Below are positions 1 to 48,481 of a stretch of DNA of 64,000 nucleotides, one piece after another. A program made the position numbers and the translations under genes. Source of the DNA: Strigamia acuminata (Eukaryota > Arthropoda > Chilopoda > Geophilomorpha > Linotaeniidae); the NCBI GenBank assembly GCA_949358305.1, contig OX442315.1, forward strand, positions 31,832,427-31,896,426, given 5' to 3'. Positions within the stretch are counted from its first letter, which is position 1. Each line of letters starts with the position of its first letter. A model generated the notes under the pieces. That model saw only the letters and a program-made list of their open reading frames with translations, was not told the DNA's origin and made no database searches.

Positions 1-566
1 GCAATCACTTCAGCGCCTTCATTTATAAATAATCGTCATAATTACTTCAGCGTAGTTTTTTTGTCATTAAATGCCATAAATTTGTGTCGTTATCATTTTT
101 TTTTGAATAAATAAAAAAATATGCCTAATTGAAATGTGCACAATGTGTAATATAATTTTCTGTTATTTATGTTTGGAAAAATAAAATTAATAAAATTAAT
201 CAAATAAAACAAAAAGATTCGTTGCATAAGTTTCGTTTTTTCAAAATTAAAAAAAAAATGTTTTAAATTTTTTCCGCCATTAAAAAAGGGGGTGGAAGGG
301 ACCAAAATAAAAAAAATAAGCAAATTAGCTCCGAATCTAACAAAATACCAAAAAATTAAAAAATTCCCAATTTTTATTAAAATTTAATTTTTTACAATAT
401 TTTCCTATTCTTGTAAAATATTTCCCAATTTCAATAAAAGAAATCAAATATTTAAAAAAAAAATCCAAAAATCCAAATTTTTAGTTTCCACCCCGATTAA
501 TTAAAATAGATCAAGTCCCAGAGTATAAAACCGAAAAGAATTCACTGGAGGTCCAGTTTGTTTGGC

Positions 567-985
567 TCATCCAACCAAATCTTCATTGCAAAGCAGGTTT
601 TTGATGACCTCCAATTTTGAGTGTCCAGCATTCAAAGTTGACCGAACAAAATCGTACAAATTCATTAGTTCTTCATTTTCTGTCGCCCGTAAAAAGTCAT
701 AAAAGCCAAGGCAAGAATTAGTGTTTGCAGGAACAGTACACAGTTTCAATCCATCTTCAAGAATGATGAGTAAAAGTTAAAGCAGGTGTTGAGATAATGA
801 TATCGTAACATAAGGAATTAACTTTGGCGATATAAACCATCCAACGACACACACTCTTGCAATACAGCACATTTCCAATATCAGTTCACGAATTTCATCA
901 TCAATCTCACCTTCCCTCCATCTACATCTGTGTTGCACTGACAATATGTGTGTATAAATCTCATCTGCAGTACTGGCAGGGCCGT
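567..985 (-). pseudogene. Possible decayed protein-coding fragment, unidentified
   Basis: On the minus strand one reading frame runs from about 985 down to 567 with a single TAA at 777-779. The downstream part (749-567, about 60 codons) ends in a normal stop and has a mixed, protein-like composition, including FYDFLRATENEELMNLYDF. The upstream part contains EIDDEIRELILEMCC. I do not recognise a family. It could be the 3' end of a broken gene or transposon, or chance open frame; the upstream part overlaps the edge of a GC-rich repeat. No conserved splice sites were found that would bypass the TAA. Low confidence. Confidence 0.22.
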
Positions 986-1017
986 CTTTACACTTTTCAG
1001 CGCCCTGGGCTAATAAA

Positions 1018-1142
1018 ACTCAGGCGCACCTTGCCCAGCACTTTTCTGTGCCCGGCGCCCTTCTGTGCCTATCGAGCCCCTGTGCCTGGCGCTCGCTGGC
1101 GCCCCACTGTGCCCGGCGCCCTTGGGCTGCAGCCCAGTTAGC
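1018..1142. repeat. GC-rich degenerate tandem repeat
   Basis: A GC-rich island in otherwise AT-rich DNA, made of about four imperfect copies of a unit close to CTGTGCCCGGCGCCC, preceded by GGCAGGGCCGTC. The composition is unlike any neighbouring sequence, which suggests the end of an inserted element. Open frames across it are compositional artefacts. Confidence 0.5.
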
Positions 1143-2424
1143 ACAATAGTAAAGGTGGGCCTGCCTCTAGTGTTTTTTGGTTTAACTCTTGAGGTTGATG
1201 TGGAAGTGGAGGTGGTATTTTTTCTACTTTCTGTTTTTAAACCGGTGTTTTTAACAAGTTCAAACTTGCCCTCAAGTGACTAAAGAGTCAATAATCTGGA
1301 CCCAAGACTGTCACTCACCAAAATCAATTTTTAAGTGGTGGCAGGTTCTGTGGTGGTGGTGTTGGTGGTGGTGATGTCCTCTGCACTCTCTTCTGTCGAA
1401 AATATGTCTGCATTTCATCAAAAACATTTCTGTGTGCTGAAGTTCTGGATTCGCGTCTGCTCAGCCTTGTCATTCAAGTAACCTTGGTCATCGTGGTCGA
1501 AGTCAAAGGGTGAGATCTCACCCTCGTGGATTGGACCAATCATGGATTGGACCAATTGGCAGTTTGTTTGCCTAGGGGCAAATGTCATCGAAAAACGAAT
1601 GACACGATTCGACGGCGCTACAACAAAGGACGTGAACGTAGCTATAGCCACTTCCTTGTTTTAAATTGTACAATTGTTACAACAAACGAGCTGAAAGAAT
1701 TCAATTTCATTATAAAATATCATAAATTATTCAGTGTGTTTTTGTACGAATGAAAGTTTTTTCAGTACCGGTAGTTGCATTTTCCAAAAGTCATGTTTTA
1801 GGTGTTTAAATGTTTTAAATGTTTGTGTTTTTGCTTTGTGTTGTTAAAAAATACAAACACATAAACACACACCTAATAAAACACTCGAAACACAACTTTT
1901 GGTTGCAGCTATTATTTTTCAAAATAAAATTTTTAATTTATTAATTTAAAAATCAAATCTTCTGACATTTGTATACAATTGTCAAATTGGCATTAATAAT
2001 GTACTGTACATCTTGTTAGCCCAAAAATTGCATTCTGGTTTAGCAGCCTAAATTAGGACATCAATTTTGGGTATTACAGTGCAGAAAATATACAACCTAA
2101 TAAATCGTTATACGACATTATAATCTGTTTTAATAACAACCACCTATGGTTTGGTTTGACTGGGTTTGACTTTCCCTCCAAATAAAATATACCGTAGTTG
2201 TTAAATATTGCCAATGGGTGACGCTGTGTAGTTCCGTTGAGGTTACGTCCGCCCAAGAAATCCATTTGAACCACAGCAACTTATATACAGTTAAATTAGT
2301 ACTGTTTTACTAAATTTTACTTCCCACTTGGACTGAATTGGACCACTGGCATACCGTTTCCGAATTGCAGTATTTCATAAGAAAAATAAAACATTCTAAA
2401 ACCTTGACGGACACGCGCTAAATA
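1143..2424. other. Upstream region of CPSF3, no supported gene
   Basis: Non-coding stretch before CPSF3. It holds a GGT-rich tract at about 1350-1378, a short duplicated motif GGATTGGACCAAT at about 1528-1557, and AT-rich DNA. The last roughly 150 bp before the ATG should contain the CPSF3 promoter; no TATA box in a convincing position was seen. Confidence 0.4.
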
Positions 2425-5092
2425 ATGGCAGCGAAAAGGAAAGCTGAAACCACCATACCGGCCGAAGAAAGCGACCAACTGATTATTCGACCACTGTAAG
2501 TCAATACCAAACTAAATAAATATTGTTTATCTTCAAATCTTAATTCATAACGCTATTTTCTTTTTTTTTCAGCGGCGCTGGCCAAGAAGTTGGTCGATCA
2601 TGCATCATGTTAGAATTCAAAGGCAAACACATCATGGTAAACAATTTAGATTGTAAAAATCAAACCTAAATAATATTTAATAATTAATTTTTTAATAGTT
2701 GGACTGTGGTATTCATCCCGGTTTGTCAGGTATGGACGCGCTCCCATTTGTTGATCTCATCGAAGCAGACGAAATCGATTTATTACTAATCAGTCAGTAA
2801 GTAAAAAACAAATACCGGTAAGTTCATTGAATAAAGAAATTCATTGATTGACATTTTCAGTTTTCATTTGGATCATTGCGGTGCTCTACCGTGGTTTTTA
2901 ATGCGAACAACCTTCAAAGGACGTTGTTTTATGACACACGCCACAAAAGCCATATACAGATGGCTGTTATCAGATTACATCAAAGTCAGGTATGAAAAAT
3001 CGATTTTAATTTGGTAAAATTGACAATAATTGTATTTTTCTTTGCCTCAATAGTAACATTGCGACGGAACAAATGTTGTACACTGAAGTGGATTTGGAAG
3101 CGAGCATGGATAAAATCGAAGTGATCAATTTCCACGAAGAAAAAGAGGTGAACGGCATCAAATTCTGGTGTTACAACGCAGGCCACGTGCTGGGAGCGGC
3201 CATGTTCATGATAGAAATTGCCGGTGTTAAAGTTTTGTACACCGGTGATTTCTCGCGGCAAGAAGACAGGCATTTAATGGCTGCCGAAATTCCGAACGTT
3301 CATCCGGATGTTTTAATTGTGGAGTCCACATACGGAACACACATTCACGAGAAACGAGAGGAGCGCGAAGCTCGTTTCACGGGCCTCGTGCACGACATAG
3401 TCAATCGGGGAGGTCGATGTCTAATTCCAGTATTCGCGCTTGGACGTGCGCAGGAATTGCTTCTCATTTTAGACGAATATTGGTCCAATCACCCGGAATT
3501 GCACGACATACCGATTTATTACGCGTCATCACTGGCGAAAAAATGCATGACGGTATACCAAACGTATATAAATGCCATGAATGATCGGATTCGAAAACAA
3601 ATTGCTATTAATAACCCGTTTGTGTTCAAACACATATCCAATTTGAAGGTAAAATCTATTAAAATTGGTAAAAAAAAAATTGTAATTAATTAATTAATAC
3701 AAATAAAATTGCAGGGAATTGATCAATTTGAAGATGTTGGGCCTTGCGTGATTATGGCCACTCCCGGAATGATGCAGTCCGGTCTATCTCGCGAATTATT
3801 CGAAAATTGGTGCACGGATGCCAAAAATGGTGTCATCATTGCCGGTTATTGCGTGGAAGGAACGTTGGCTAAGGTAACAAATGATAAAAATGAATTCTTA
3901 AGGTTTTTTTTTAAATTTAAATACTAATTAATTGTATTTTTTTGCAGCATATTTTGTCAGAACCGGAGGAAGTTTCATCGATGGGTGGTCAAAAATTGCC
4001 TTTAAAGATGTCGGTTGATTATATATCGTTTTCCGCTCACACCGATTACCAACAAACGAGCGAATTTATTCGGGCTTTGAAGCCACCTCACGTGGTTTTG
4101 GTTCACGGGGAGCAAAACGAGATGGGCAGATTGAAAGCTGCGATCATTCGAGAATACGAAGACGATCCGGACATGCAAATCGAAGTTCACAACCCGAGAA
4201 ATACTCAAGGCGTTGAGTTATACTTCAGAGGAGAGAAATTAGCCAAAGTTATGGGTTCGTTGGCTATGGAGAAACCCAAACCGGGCCACAAATTATCCGG
4301 AATATTAGTTAAACGTAATTTTAATTACCATCTTCTTGCGCCTGGAGATTTACCAAGTAATGTTAAACACATTTTTAAAAAAAGTATTTTATTTATTTAT
4401 TTATTTATTGTATTTGATAGAATACACGGATATGGTCATGAGTACGGTCACACAACGACAGAGCATTTCCTACACCGGTTCTTTGCAATTATTGCATTAT
4501 CTACTCGCCCAATTAACGACGGACATCGAACAAACTGTAGTTCAGGAAAAACGAGCTTTGCGTGTATTTAAAGCGATCACGATAATTCACGAATCCAAAA
4601 TGGTGGTTTTAGAGTGGAATGCGAGTCCCGTGAATGATATGTTTGCCGATTCAGTTTTATCGACTATTTTACGCGCCGAATCGTCGATTACGTCTAAATG
4701 CGTGCAGAGTGAGTTGGGTTTTCATCACTGTTGGTCGATTTAATTAATTAATGATTTATTGTTATTAGATATGAGTTTGGCGATTAAGGTTGACAAGATG
4801 CACTTTAAGGAATGTCTAATCGAGATGTTGATGGAAATGTTTGGCGATGAGGCAGTGAGTAAAGTAATTAGAGGCGATGAGATGAGTGTGGTTGTTGATG
4901 GCAAAAAAGCGACTATCGATCTGGAATCATTGGTAAGAAGTGGTGATGCAATTGGTGCGGAAAGTAATTTTAACCTTTTTTTTTTCGTTTTTGTAGGAAG
5001 TTTTTTGCGAGGATGACGAGTCGTTACATCAAATGATTCATACAGCTGTAAACAAATTGCATCAATCGTTATTGCCCGTGAAAATAAAATGA
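2425..5092 (+). CDS. CPSF3: Cleavage and polyadenylation specificity factor subunit 3 (CPSF73), endonuclease
   Basis: Zinc-dependent endonuclease that cuts pre-mRNA at the poly(A) site and histone pre-mRNA 3' ends, in the nuclear CPSF core with CPSF100 and symplekin. Coding exons: 2425-2495, 2573-2636, 2699-2796, 2861-2989, 3054-3648, 3715-3873, 3948-4356, 4421-4708, 4769-4932, 4997-5092; all join in phase to 690 aa (human 684). The metallo-beta-lactamase HxHxDH motif is H78-F-H-L-D-H83, with further metal ligands at H165 (GHVLGA) and D186 (YTGDFSR). The beta-CASP part is seen in [10 protein letters not shown] and the late histidine in LVHGEQNEM. The C-terminal domain (exons 8-10) is less conserved, as usual. 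The start is chosen for its good context (aataATGg) and the MAAKRK beginning. Every catalytic residue is present, so the gene looks functional. Introns are short (about 60-75 nt). Confidence 0.97.
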
Positions 5093-5109
5093 TTTTGTAG
5101 TTGTGTTTT

Positions 5110-5132
5110 AATAAAACGAGGTTTTAAATAAA
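5110..5132 (+). terminator. CPSF3 polyadenylation signals
   Basis: Two AATAAA hexamers, at 5110-5115 and 5127-5132, lie 18-40 nt after the CPSF3 stop. This implies a very short 3' UTR. The exact cleavage site is not visible. Confidence 0.7.
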
Positions 5133-5493
5133 AAAATTTGAAAAATTCATTTATTTTACAATTTCTAGTGAACTAGTGAATATACATTTATCTCATTTGA
5201 ACGGAAATTTCCATTCGCAACTGTACTGGAATATGGAATGGAATATACTCCACGAGGTTTTGAACTAAAAATAAAATTTGAATTATTCAAGATAATTGAT
5301 TCGAAATTAATCAATTTTGAATGCAGTTTTCTAATTTTTTTTTTATATAAAAAATGTTAACGTAACGATATTGTAGCGCCATCTGGCATTAGCATGTGAA
5401 AAAATTGAAATAAACAAACACCCAGCGCCACGTATGTTCAAACTGCACCAGTACCGCAATCTCGAAATAAAGGGCCTCGCTTTCAGCTTCAAA
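5133..5493 (+). promoter_or_regulatory. Short CPSF3-CARM1 intergenic region, presumed CARM1 promoter and 5' UTR
   Basis: About 360 bp separate the CPSF3 poly(A) signals from the chosen CARM1 ATG, so the CARM1 promoter and any 5' UTR must fit here. A TTTCAG lies just before the CTTCAAAATGG start context (about 5480-5494) and could be an acceptor for an upstream non-coding exon or leader, but the pyrimidine tract is weak. No TATA box was recognised. Confidence 0.45.
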
Positions 5494-41910
<36,417 letters not shown>

Positions 41911-42068
41911 CAGGGTAAAGTATACGGATAAACGCATTGGAAAGTGTATTTATTTATTTTTATTTTTAATTTCTAGATGAAGACATGACAAACATAGACG
42001 ATACTTCATTCAATGTCGATCTCAACAGTTCAGTTTCTGTCTCCACTTGGCTAACGCAAGAGCTGTGA
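41911..42068 (+). other. CARM1: In-frame coding-like extension of CARM1 across the last intron
   Basis: After the CARM1 stop TGA (41908-41910) the frame continues CAG G, then a good donor (G|GTAAAG at 41914/41915) and a good acceptor (TTTCTAG|AT at 41976/41977). The frame then stays open to a TGA at 42066-42068. The extension is 31 codons, acidic and Ser/Thr-rich, containing DEDMTNIDDTSF and ending WLTQEL. Exons 12 and 13 (41385-41602, 41782-41914) sum to 351 nt, a multiple of three, so joining the exon ending at 41313 directly to 41977 also keeps this frame and avoids the TGA. Either an alternative C-terminus by exon skipping, stop readthrough, or a 3' UTR intron with an accidental frame. 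Confidence 0.45.
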
Positions 42069-43729
42069 ACAATTTGAACGATTTAGATGAATATTTGTCA
42101 AGGTTTACGACAATTTTTCACTTTAACGATTGCATAAGTTGGTAATTTTAGCGAAATTAGAGTTTACTCGTAAACCTTGGCACGATTCGTGCTTTTCATT
42201 TTAAAAAGAAATTGGAATTTTTAATTGGATGGGAATGTTCCTAAATTCCCCTATTGCAAATTTGATTGAGAATTCAAAAATAATCTCTTTTTTTCCCTTT
42301 TTATTATTTACTAAAACAAAAAAAAAGACATTAATCATCATTCATAAAATTATCAATCCATTTTCATATTGCATTCTTCATTCGGGTAATTAATGATGAG
42401 TAGTTGGGATTGCACAAATTATTTGTACGTAGTTATTAATTATTATTATTATTAATTATTATTATTATTAATTATTATTATTGATTTTTTTTTAATCTGC
42501 TTTCCGGGCTCTGATGAAAACCTATTGGAATTAAGTTAAAAATAATTTACATTGAGTTGTATTCGTTTTATTAAATGTTTTATTGTTTTGGAGTGACCGA
42601 TTTTTTATGCTCATTATTATTTTATATTGGCTGTGACTGAAATTGAACGTGTGATGAAAAGAACGGAAATTGTTCTGTGGAAGCCTGATAACGTTTTAAC
42701 ATTATGCTCAGTACGTTTTTGAAATTTTTTATAAATTAATTCCAATTGGTTGTCAATTCAATCATTAAATTTCATTGACAGCTTTATAAGTGCAATTTGT
42801 TTTTCCTCCGAAACGAGTTGAAATTAATTTTGAAGGCTTAAAAAAGCGTGTAATTTCTAAGGTTTGGTCATAATTTATTGAAATATACGATCGAGGTTTA
42901 GGGAAATTTACACTACATTAAATTAAAACATTGGTGGCCATTTTGAGTTCTAAAAAAAAATTAAATTAAATTAAAATTGATGCATTGATTTGTTACTAAA
43001 TTTGTGCAAGATTGAATTGTATGTGATAATTGCTGGTATAAATATATATACATATATATATATATATATTTTTGGGTGTTAACTGTAACAATAGTAATTA
43101 TTATTCTATACTATTTCATTTTATTACCTTCGATTTTTTTATGTTCGGTTTAAGTGTCGTGTTTGGTTATTTTGTACATAGAATTTTTGGCACATTTCGT
43201 AGCTTGGAAATTCACCTTTCACATTTTAGTTAATGCATCTGTGTTGAGTGTGCTAAAACGATGTACTTAGTTAAAGCGTAATAATTCGTTTTGTTTTTAT
43301 TTTTTTGCTTTTTTTATGTCTCTTTATAAGAGACGTTCTTATATTTGTATTTCATGACGATTAGTTACCCTGGCGCGATCAAAGCACCGGGAACAAATCT
43401 GAAGTCATGACTTTTTTTCTTTTCCTTATTTTTTTTTTTTTACCAATAAATGACTAGTCTTAGCTCAAAATGTGATGAAGATTTTAAGTTACTTCACAAA
43501 TTTTATGGATTGTCACAAATTATTTGTATTTTTACTGTTTTTTCTGTTTGCATCATATGGAATGATTTCCAGCTGGTGAGAAAATTTGAAACTTGGGTTT
43601 TTTTTTTATTAGTTAGTCCTAGGTTAGATGCAACCAGTCCAATCGAAAATAGGACTGGTCGAAAGGAATTGGAGAAAAAAATGCTGTGACATTTAGCATG
43701 GTCATGGCCTTGTAAGTAGTGTGTTTGTC

Positions 43730-43797
43730 TGGGGATTTAGGCCGTGCAAGCCGCCAAGTGTGGGACGACCCAACCTTGCATTTACACCGAGAACTGG
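43730..43797. repeat. Dispersed repeat copy B (GGGGATTTAG...GTGTGGGACGAC)
   Basis: Second copy of the 18378-18455 repeat: GGGGATTTAGGCCGTGC, AAGTGTGGGACGAC, and TTGCATTTACAC. The preceding CATGGTCATGGCCTTGTAAG may belong to it. Confidence 0.5.
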
Positions 43798-46499
43798 AGA
43801 ATGCTGGAATTACATGTATCTTCAAAATATACGGAAAATAAACATTTTTTTCTCTTATATTTGTCAATCAGAGATGATTTATTTATTATGATTCTAATTA
43901 TTATTATTACTCAAACAAGTAAATGTATTTAATAAACACAAAGTTGAAAATAAAATGCAAACGTTGCAATTTTGATTTAAAAAAAGAACACAATTTATAA
44001 ATTTTTAAGTTGCATTCATCTCGCTTTTACTGGTTTTACTGAGATTTTATGACGGTGCTATAAACAATACGAGATACTAAACAATAATCTGTCATGTAAT
44101 TTCGTCTCGATCTCGTCTGGATCAGCGCAAGGCGAGGTGATAACAGCAAGATTTTGTTGTTCCGACATGCTGTGTTCGTTTTTCATTCGGGTTTGAATTC
44201 CAAAAGGTTGATTGGTTTCATGAACACAGATGAACATTTCCGCGAATTTCTCAGCAAGTTTGAATTTGTATTTCTTTGAAAAATGGTCCATTTATTTTCT
44301 TACATACAGGTGTATTCTTTTGCTATGGTTTGGCGCCATTTTAGGTCCACTATAGGCCTTGTTCGAAATGTATTTTCTTCTGTATTTTTTCTGTTACGTG
44401 GCGGTTTAGTATTTATTTGGCAATATTATTATTTGATGCGTCTTTTGGTCCGTTTTGGTCGTTTATCAAAGTTTGGTTTGAATTTTTTATTTGAAATTGA
44501 ATTAATCTTGTGAGTTTAGTTTGGAATTTGATTTCTGAAACCTGGTTTTTATTTTCAAAGTGATCAGTGGCTCAGAGATGGTCATAAGCTTCAAAAATGA
44601 CATTTTCAAGCAAAAAAAAAATGTATTTTCAAGCAAAAAAAATTTATTTTTAAACAAAAAAAAGTATTTTCAGATGGAAAAAATGCATTTGCTGATGAAA
44701 AAATGCATTTGCGGATGGATTTTGCTGGAGTACTGACATTCCATCAATTTTTTATGTTTGATTCTCTTATTTCTGTATACGAATTACAAACTTGTATTTT
44801 TCTATTTCTTGAGTAGTAGTATGAAGAATACTTTAAGGCAAAAATTGGGGTGTAGTTCTTAATCTCTTTCTTGCTTTATATTGCCACATGGGCTGACATT
44901 CAAATTAATGATTTATGAAGAATTTCAAAGGAACTGGATTAAGATTAGATTTTGGTGTTATTCTATCCTATTTTTGCTACTTTTATTCAACGTATAGAAT
45001 TTTTTAAGTGAAAAATCTAGAAAGTCCTTAAACTTCTTTGAACTAATGTATATGACACAATGTGGTGGAAAATCCTAAAGTTGCAAAATCACTGCACAGT
45101 GCACTGATGGTCTGTTGACATCATGCTAAAACGTAAATTGTGTAATACCATTTCTCTTCTTTCACTTGAAGTGCTTGCAATGATGTCTTTTTCACTTTCT
45201 GTCTTTTTTGTTCTTGGATTGGCTTTTTTCTTGTTTCCGAGGTTCCAATTTAGCTTATCGTGTTTTTCTCAGATTTGGCTGAATGCAGATTTTTCTTTGA
45301 AAGCGCCCAACTTTCCCGTGCTAACCGCAAACCTGCCTGTTTTACAAAAATGCTTTCCAAAACCCCAAATGTTCCTTGGGCGGAAAAAATGCATATCTGG
45401 TGCCTGAACCTCGACAATTTCTGGTTCTTGGTGACGATGACGGCAGCCATGAAACAAGCAGTCGGATCACGACTGCTTGTTTTTGCTCGAGGTCACCATA
45501 AAAATGATTACCGTAATAATTTGATAAAACTGAACAAAAAAATAAGAAAAACAATTTTATTCTTGAAGTGTTTTACATTCCAAATTTCCAATTCCTTCTT
45601 TTGTTTTATGACGCGCGTCACGCACGTCGTGTTCCCGCGACGTGCGAGAACGCGTGTTGCGCCCTCTATGATTTTTATGCGGTGTCGGTGTCGGTTTATC
45701 TCCGTGTCAAATACAAAACCGTCCCTGCGTTTATGACAATCAGTAAAACGATGAGAAACCGATCAAAACTAACTTCAGACAGAAGCTGTTCGATGACTTG
45801 TTTTCTAGCTCTGCAGGCAAAAGAATAGACACACAGCAAACAGCACGACAATTATTTTTCTGTTAAACGCTCGCTCAGACAGAAGAATGTCTGTTAATTT
45901 GAAAATTATTAATAATTTGATAAAATTGATCAATATAATTCCGAAAAACAATTTTATTCTATTCTATCTATCTAGTATTCTATCTATTCTATCACCGGTG
46001 GTGAAAGATCTATAAAATTTCCCTTAAGTACACATACTTGAGTATACATATCGACTTTCCTGTATCCTGTGCAGAAAGAGGTCATTTATGATCTCCAAAA
46101 GACTACTGTAAATTTCATTAGTTTGTGGACAGATTGTTCCCTCCTTTTGCTTCTTGTATTTCCAATTTCCAATAATTCAATCTTATAATTATTTGAATTT
46201 GGTTTTCTATTCTAGCTGTTCTATCACCGGTGATGAAAGAGCTTTGTATCGGTGAATCATTGTTCTAGCTGTGGTTTGCTTGTTCTTAATTAATTCAGAA
46301 GCATTTTGGAAGTTCTACATGAGCAGCACACGGTCACGGTACACGAGTACTGCGATGGTTCGGAAAAATGTAAGGAGCTAATTTTAATTTATTTAATTTT
46401 CTTTTTAGATTGGATTTTAGCACCAAGTGATAGAGGGCCGCTAATCAAACGTGTGTCAGCGTGCGTGCGTCGTTTTGGGATTTCAGAGAGCAACTTTTT

Positions 46500-46577
46500 C
46501 GCTTTCTTCAACGATTTGTGCGCCATTGCAATCATATTAATACGATTGCAATGGCGCACAAAGCGTTGAAAAAAGCG
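46500..46577. repeat. Long palindrome, about 34-bp arms
   Basis: CGCTTTCTTCAACG with ATTTGTGCGCCATTGCAATC on the left is mirrored by GATTGCAATGGCGCACAAAG with CGTTGAAAAAAGCG on the right, around a loop of about 10 nt. Near-perfect, so it could form a strong hairpin in DNA or RNA. Confidence 0.85.
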
Positions 46578-47352
46578 GAACTTTGTAATTGGAAATTTTG
46601 CTGTATCTCAAACAGTTTAAAAGTTAGAAACTGAATAACCTTGAAAATGACCTTCTGGGTCACCACTGGATAGCCCACTATCGACTTCCTATATGACCAC
46701 ATCAATAGAATTGACATATCTTTGGTCATTTTCAAGTAAAAAAGGTGTTTTCAGACTTTTGACTCACCCTGTATACTCGGTACAAAATGGAAGGTTTCGT
46801 CGTGGATAAAGATGATAAATTTGTAGCTCCTTCAAGTTGGGTTTCAAGATTCAAAATACGGAAGACACTTGTATCGATACAAACTTCAATATTATTACTA
46901 ATAAAAATTGTAATCAAAACAATTGTACGGTTTCCAAGGCAACCAATTGAGATTATCACCGCGTTAAAACCAGTCGACATCAAAAATCTCTAGTGACGTT
47001 TCCCTGTTTGCCATCATGATTCCCAAGCGCACAAAACTTGTTCGTGTTTAATAAAACAAAGCTGAAATTGTAGAATGTTCTAACAATTTGAAAATTATCA
47101 ATATGTATTCAGTATCGTGAATAAAATAACTGAAAATATATCCATAATAATGGATACAAACTAAATTAAAAACTTCTATTTTTTGAAAAATATTTTACAA
47201 CATCATAATTGGATATTGTACGGACTATATTTGTACAGTACAGTATGGGTTCAGATGTAGTTCCAGAAAACCCAATTTAATGGTCGATTAAATTCTAAAC
47301 CTGAGGATTTCCAAACCATTTGACAATAATGCATCGATTTATTAAAAATATG

Positions 47353-47358
47353 TTTATT
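47353..47358 (-). terminator. Possible MED8 polyadenylation signal
   Basis: AATAAA on the minus strand, about 106 nt after the MED8 stop. Other A-rich hexamers are nearby, so the assignment is tentative. Confidence 0.45.
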
Positions 47359-47463
47359 TACAATAATACGACACAATATGCAAAGAAATGATCAAATATA
47401 TTACCGCAGTCGTCCGCCACAATCATTTGAGAATCAAATAAACGAAATACTATGCTTTTCCAA

Positions 47464-48481
47464 TCAATTTCTGGAATAAGGATGAATACTACCGCCAGAT
47501 TTTATGTTCGTTTTAATAGCACTGGGAGCCTTACCAATTCCAGACACTAAAACAAAAAAGCGAATTACCGGTAATTTAAATGCAACACGAAATAAATCTT
47601 AACTTACTTTGAGTTGGCGGTTGTTGTGATTGCGAAGGCGGTCCTTGAGGTTGTTGCATTCCAGGTGCCATTTTCCCTTGACTTTTCAGACCTTTTCCGA
47701 GGCAAACTGCACTAATAAGTAAATTAGTATCCGATATAGACGATGTCTGTGCTGCCGAAGCTCTGGCGCCCGATTCACTGTCCCAATCCTCTCTAGCCAC
47801 TCGAATGTGCTCCAAAATGGTGTTGCTGATTTTATTTGTAGCCGTAACTAGTTTCTAAAAAAAAAAAAAATAACATTAATGGTCACACGAGTTGCATGTA
47901 AATTTTAACTTTCTAAAATTCTTACGTGACTCGCATCCACCGGCGCCTGATTGCATTTTTGAATTAATTGCTGTTCTCGCGCTTCCACGTCTGGATCGGC
48001 TTTAGTTCGTAAATAATCCGGCACGACTTCGTGACTAAAAATGCTTATTCGACCCTCGGTTAGTTTCTAGAAGAAAAAATAATTGAGTTTGAATATTTTA
48101 TTTTACTTAATTCAGTTTTTGTTGTGTTTTACCACTAGTTCGTCGTCTCTGTCTTGCGTAATGTGAAGTGGTAACGTGATCATATTGCGAAGGATCGGGG
48201 TTTTTTCGTTTTTCATTATTTTGAGTAAAGTGTTCATTTGGCCAGAAAAAAGCAGGAAATTATCCAACACGGTCGGCCAGGTAAGTGTTTCGTGTTCATG
48301 CTCAAGTTTTACAAGAAAAGCCGCGATGGAATTCTTCAAATCCGCCACACGAAGGATCAAGTTATCCAAAACGGCGTCGAGAATTTTCTCTTCTCTCTAC
48401 AAAATGATATTTAAATACCATATATTAGTTTTGGATTTTTGAAAAGTATTCAAAAGAGTATTATTTCTTATTTACCTGCAT
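47464..48481 (-). CDS. MED8: Mediator of RNA polymerase II transcription subunit 8
   Basis: Subunit of the Mediator head module, linking activators to RNA polymerase II in the nucleus. Minus-strand coding exons in order: 48481-48476 (only Met-Gln), 48396-48133, 48066-47926, 47854-47608, 47546-47464; all join in phase to 246 aa (human 268). The start reads MQ then [10 protein letters not shown] and RVADLKNSI, matching the vertebrate beginning. [49 protein letters not shown] and the C-terminal [19 protein letters not shown] are the conserved blocks. A Gln/Pro-rich linker (about residues 190-220) precedes the conserved tail. The tiny first coding exon is placed by the MQ-REEK junction and its GTAAAT donor. 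Divergently paired with SZT2. Confidence 0.95.

Larger units (their letters stand above)
42069..47463. other. CARM1 3' UTR and CARM1-MED8 intergenic region
   Basis: No gene is supported here. The first part is CARM1 3' UTR of unknown length; candidate poly(A) hexamers are ATTAAA at 42570-42575 and AATAAA at 43445-43450. Other content: interrupted (ATT)n at 42439-42482, (TA)n at about 43041-43070, a dispersed repeat at 43730-43797, degenerate A-rich repeats at 44590-44710, partial direct repeats (AAAAACAATTTTATTCT) at about 45545 and 45943, and a long palindrome at 46500-46577. Confidence 0.6.

Noticed and set aside
1320-1520. Minus-strand Pro/Thr/His-rich exon candidate
   Set aside because: All three frames are low complexity from a CCA/GGT repeat; the only donor-acceptor pair found would make a 39-nt intron and hit a stop.
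45260-45736. 158-residue open frame on the plus strand in the CARM1-MED8 interval
   Set aside because: No recognisable motif, composition like random translation, several overlapping frames of similar length on the other strand, and no splice context.
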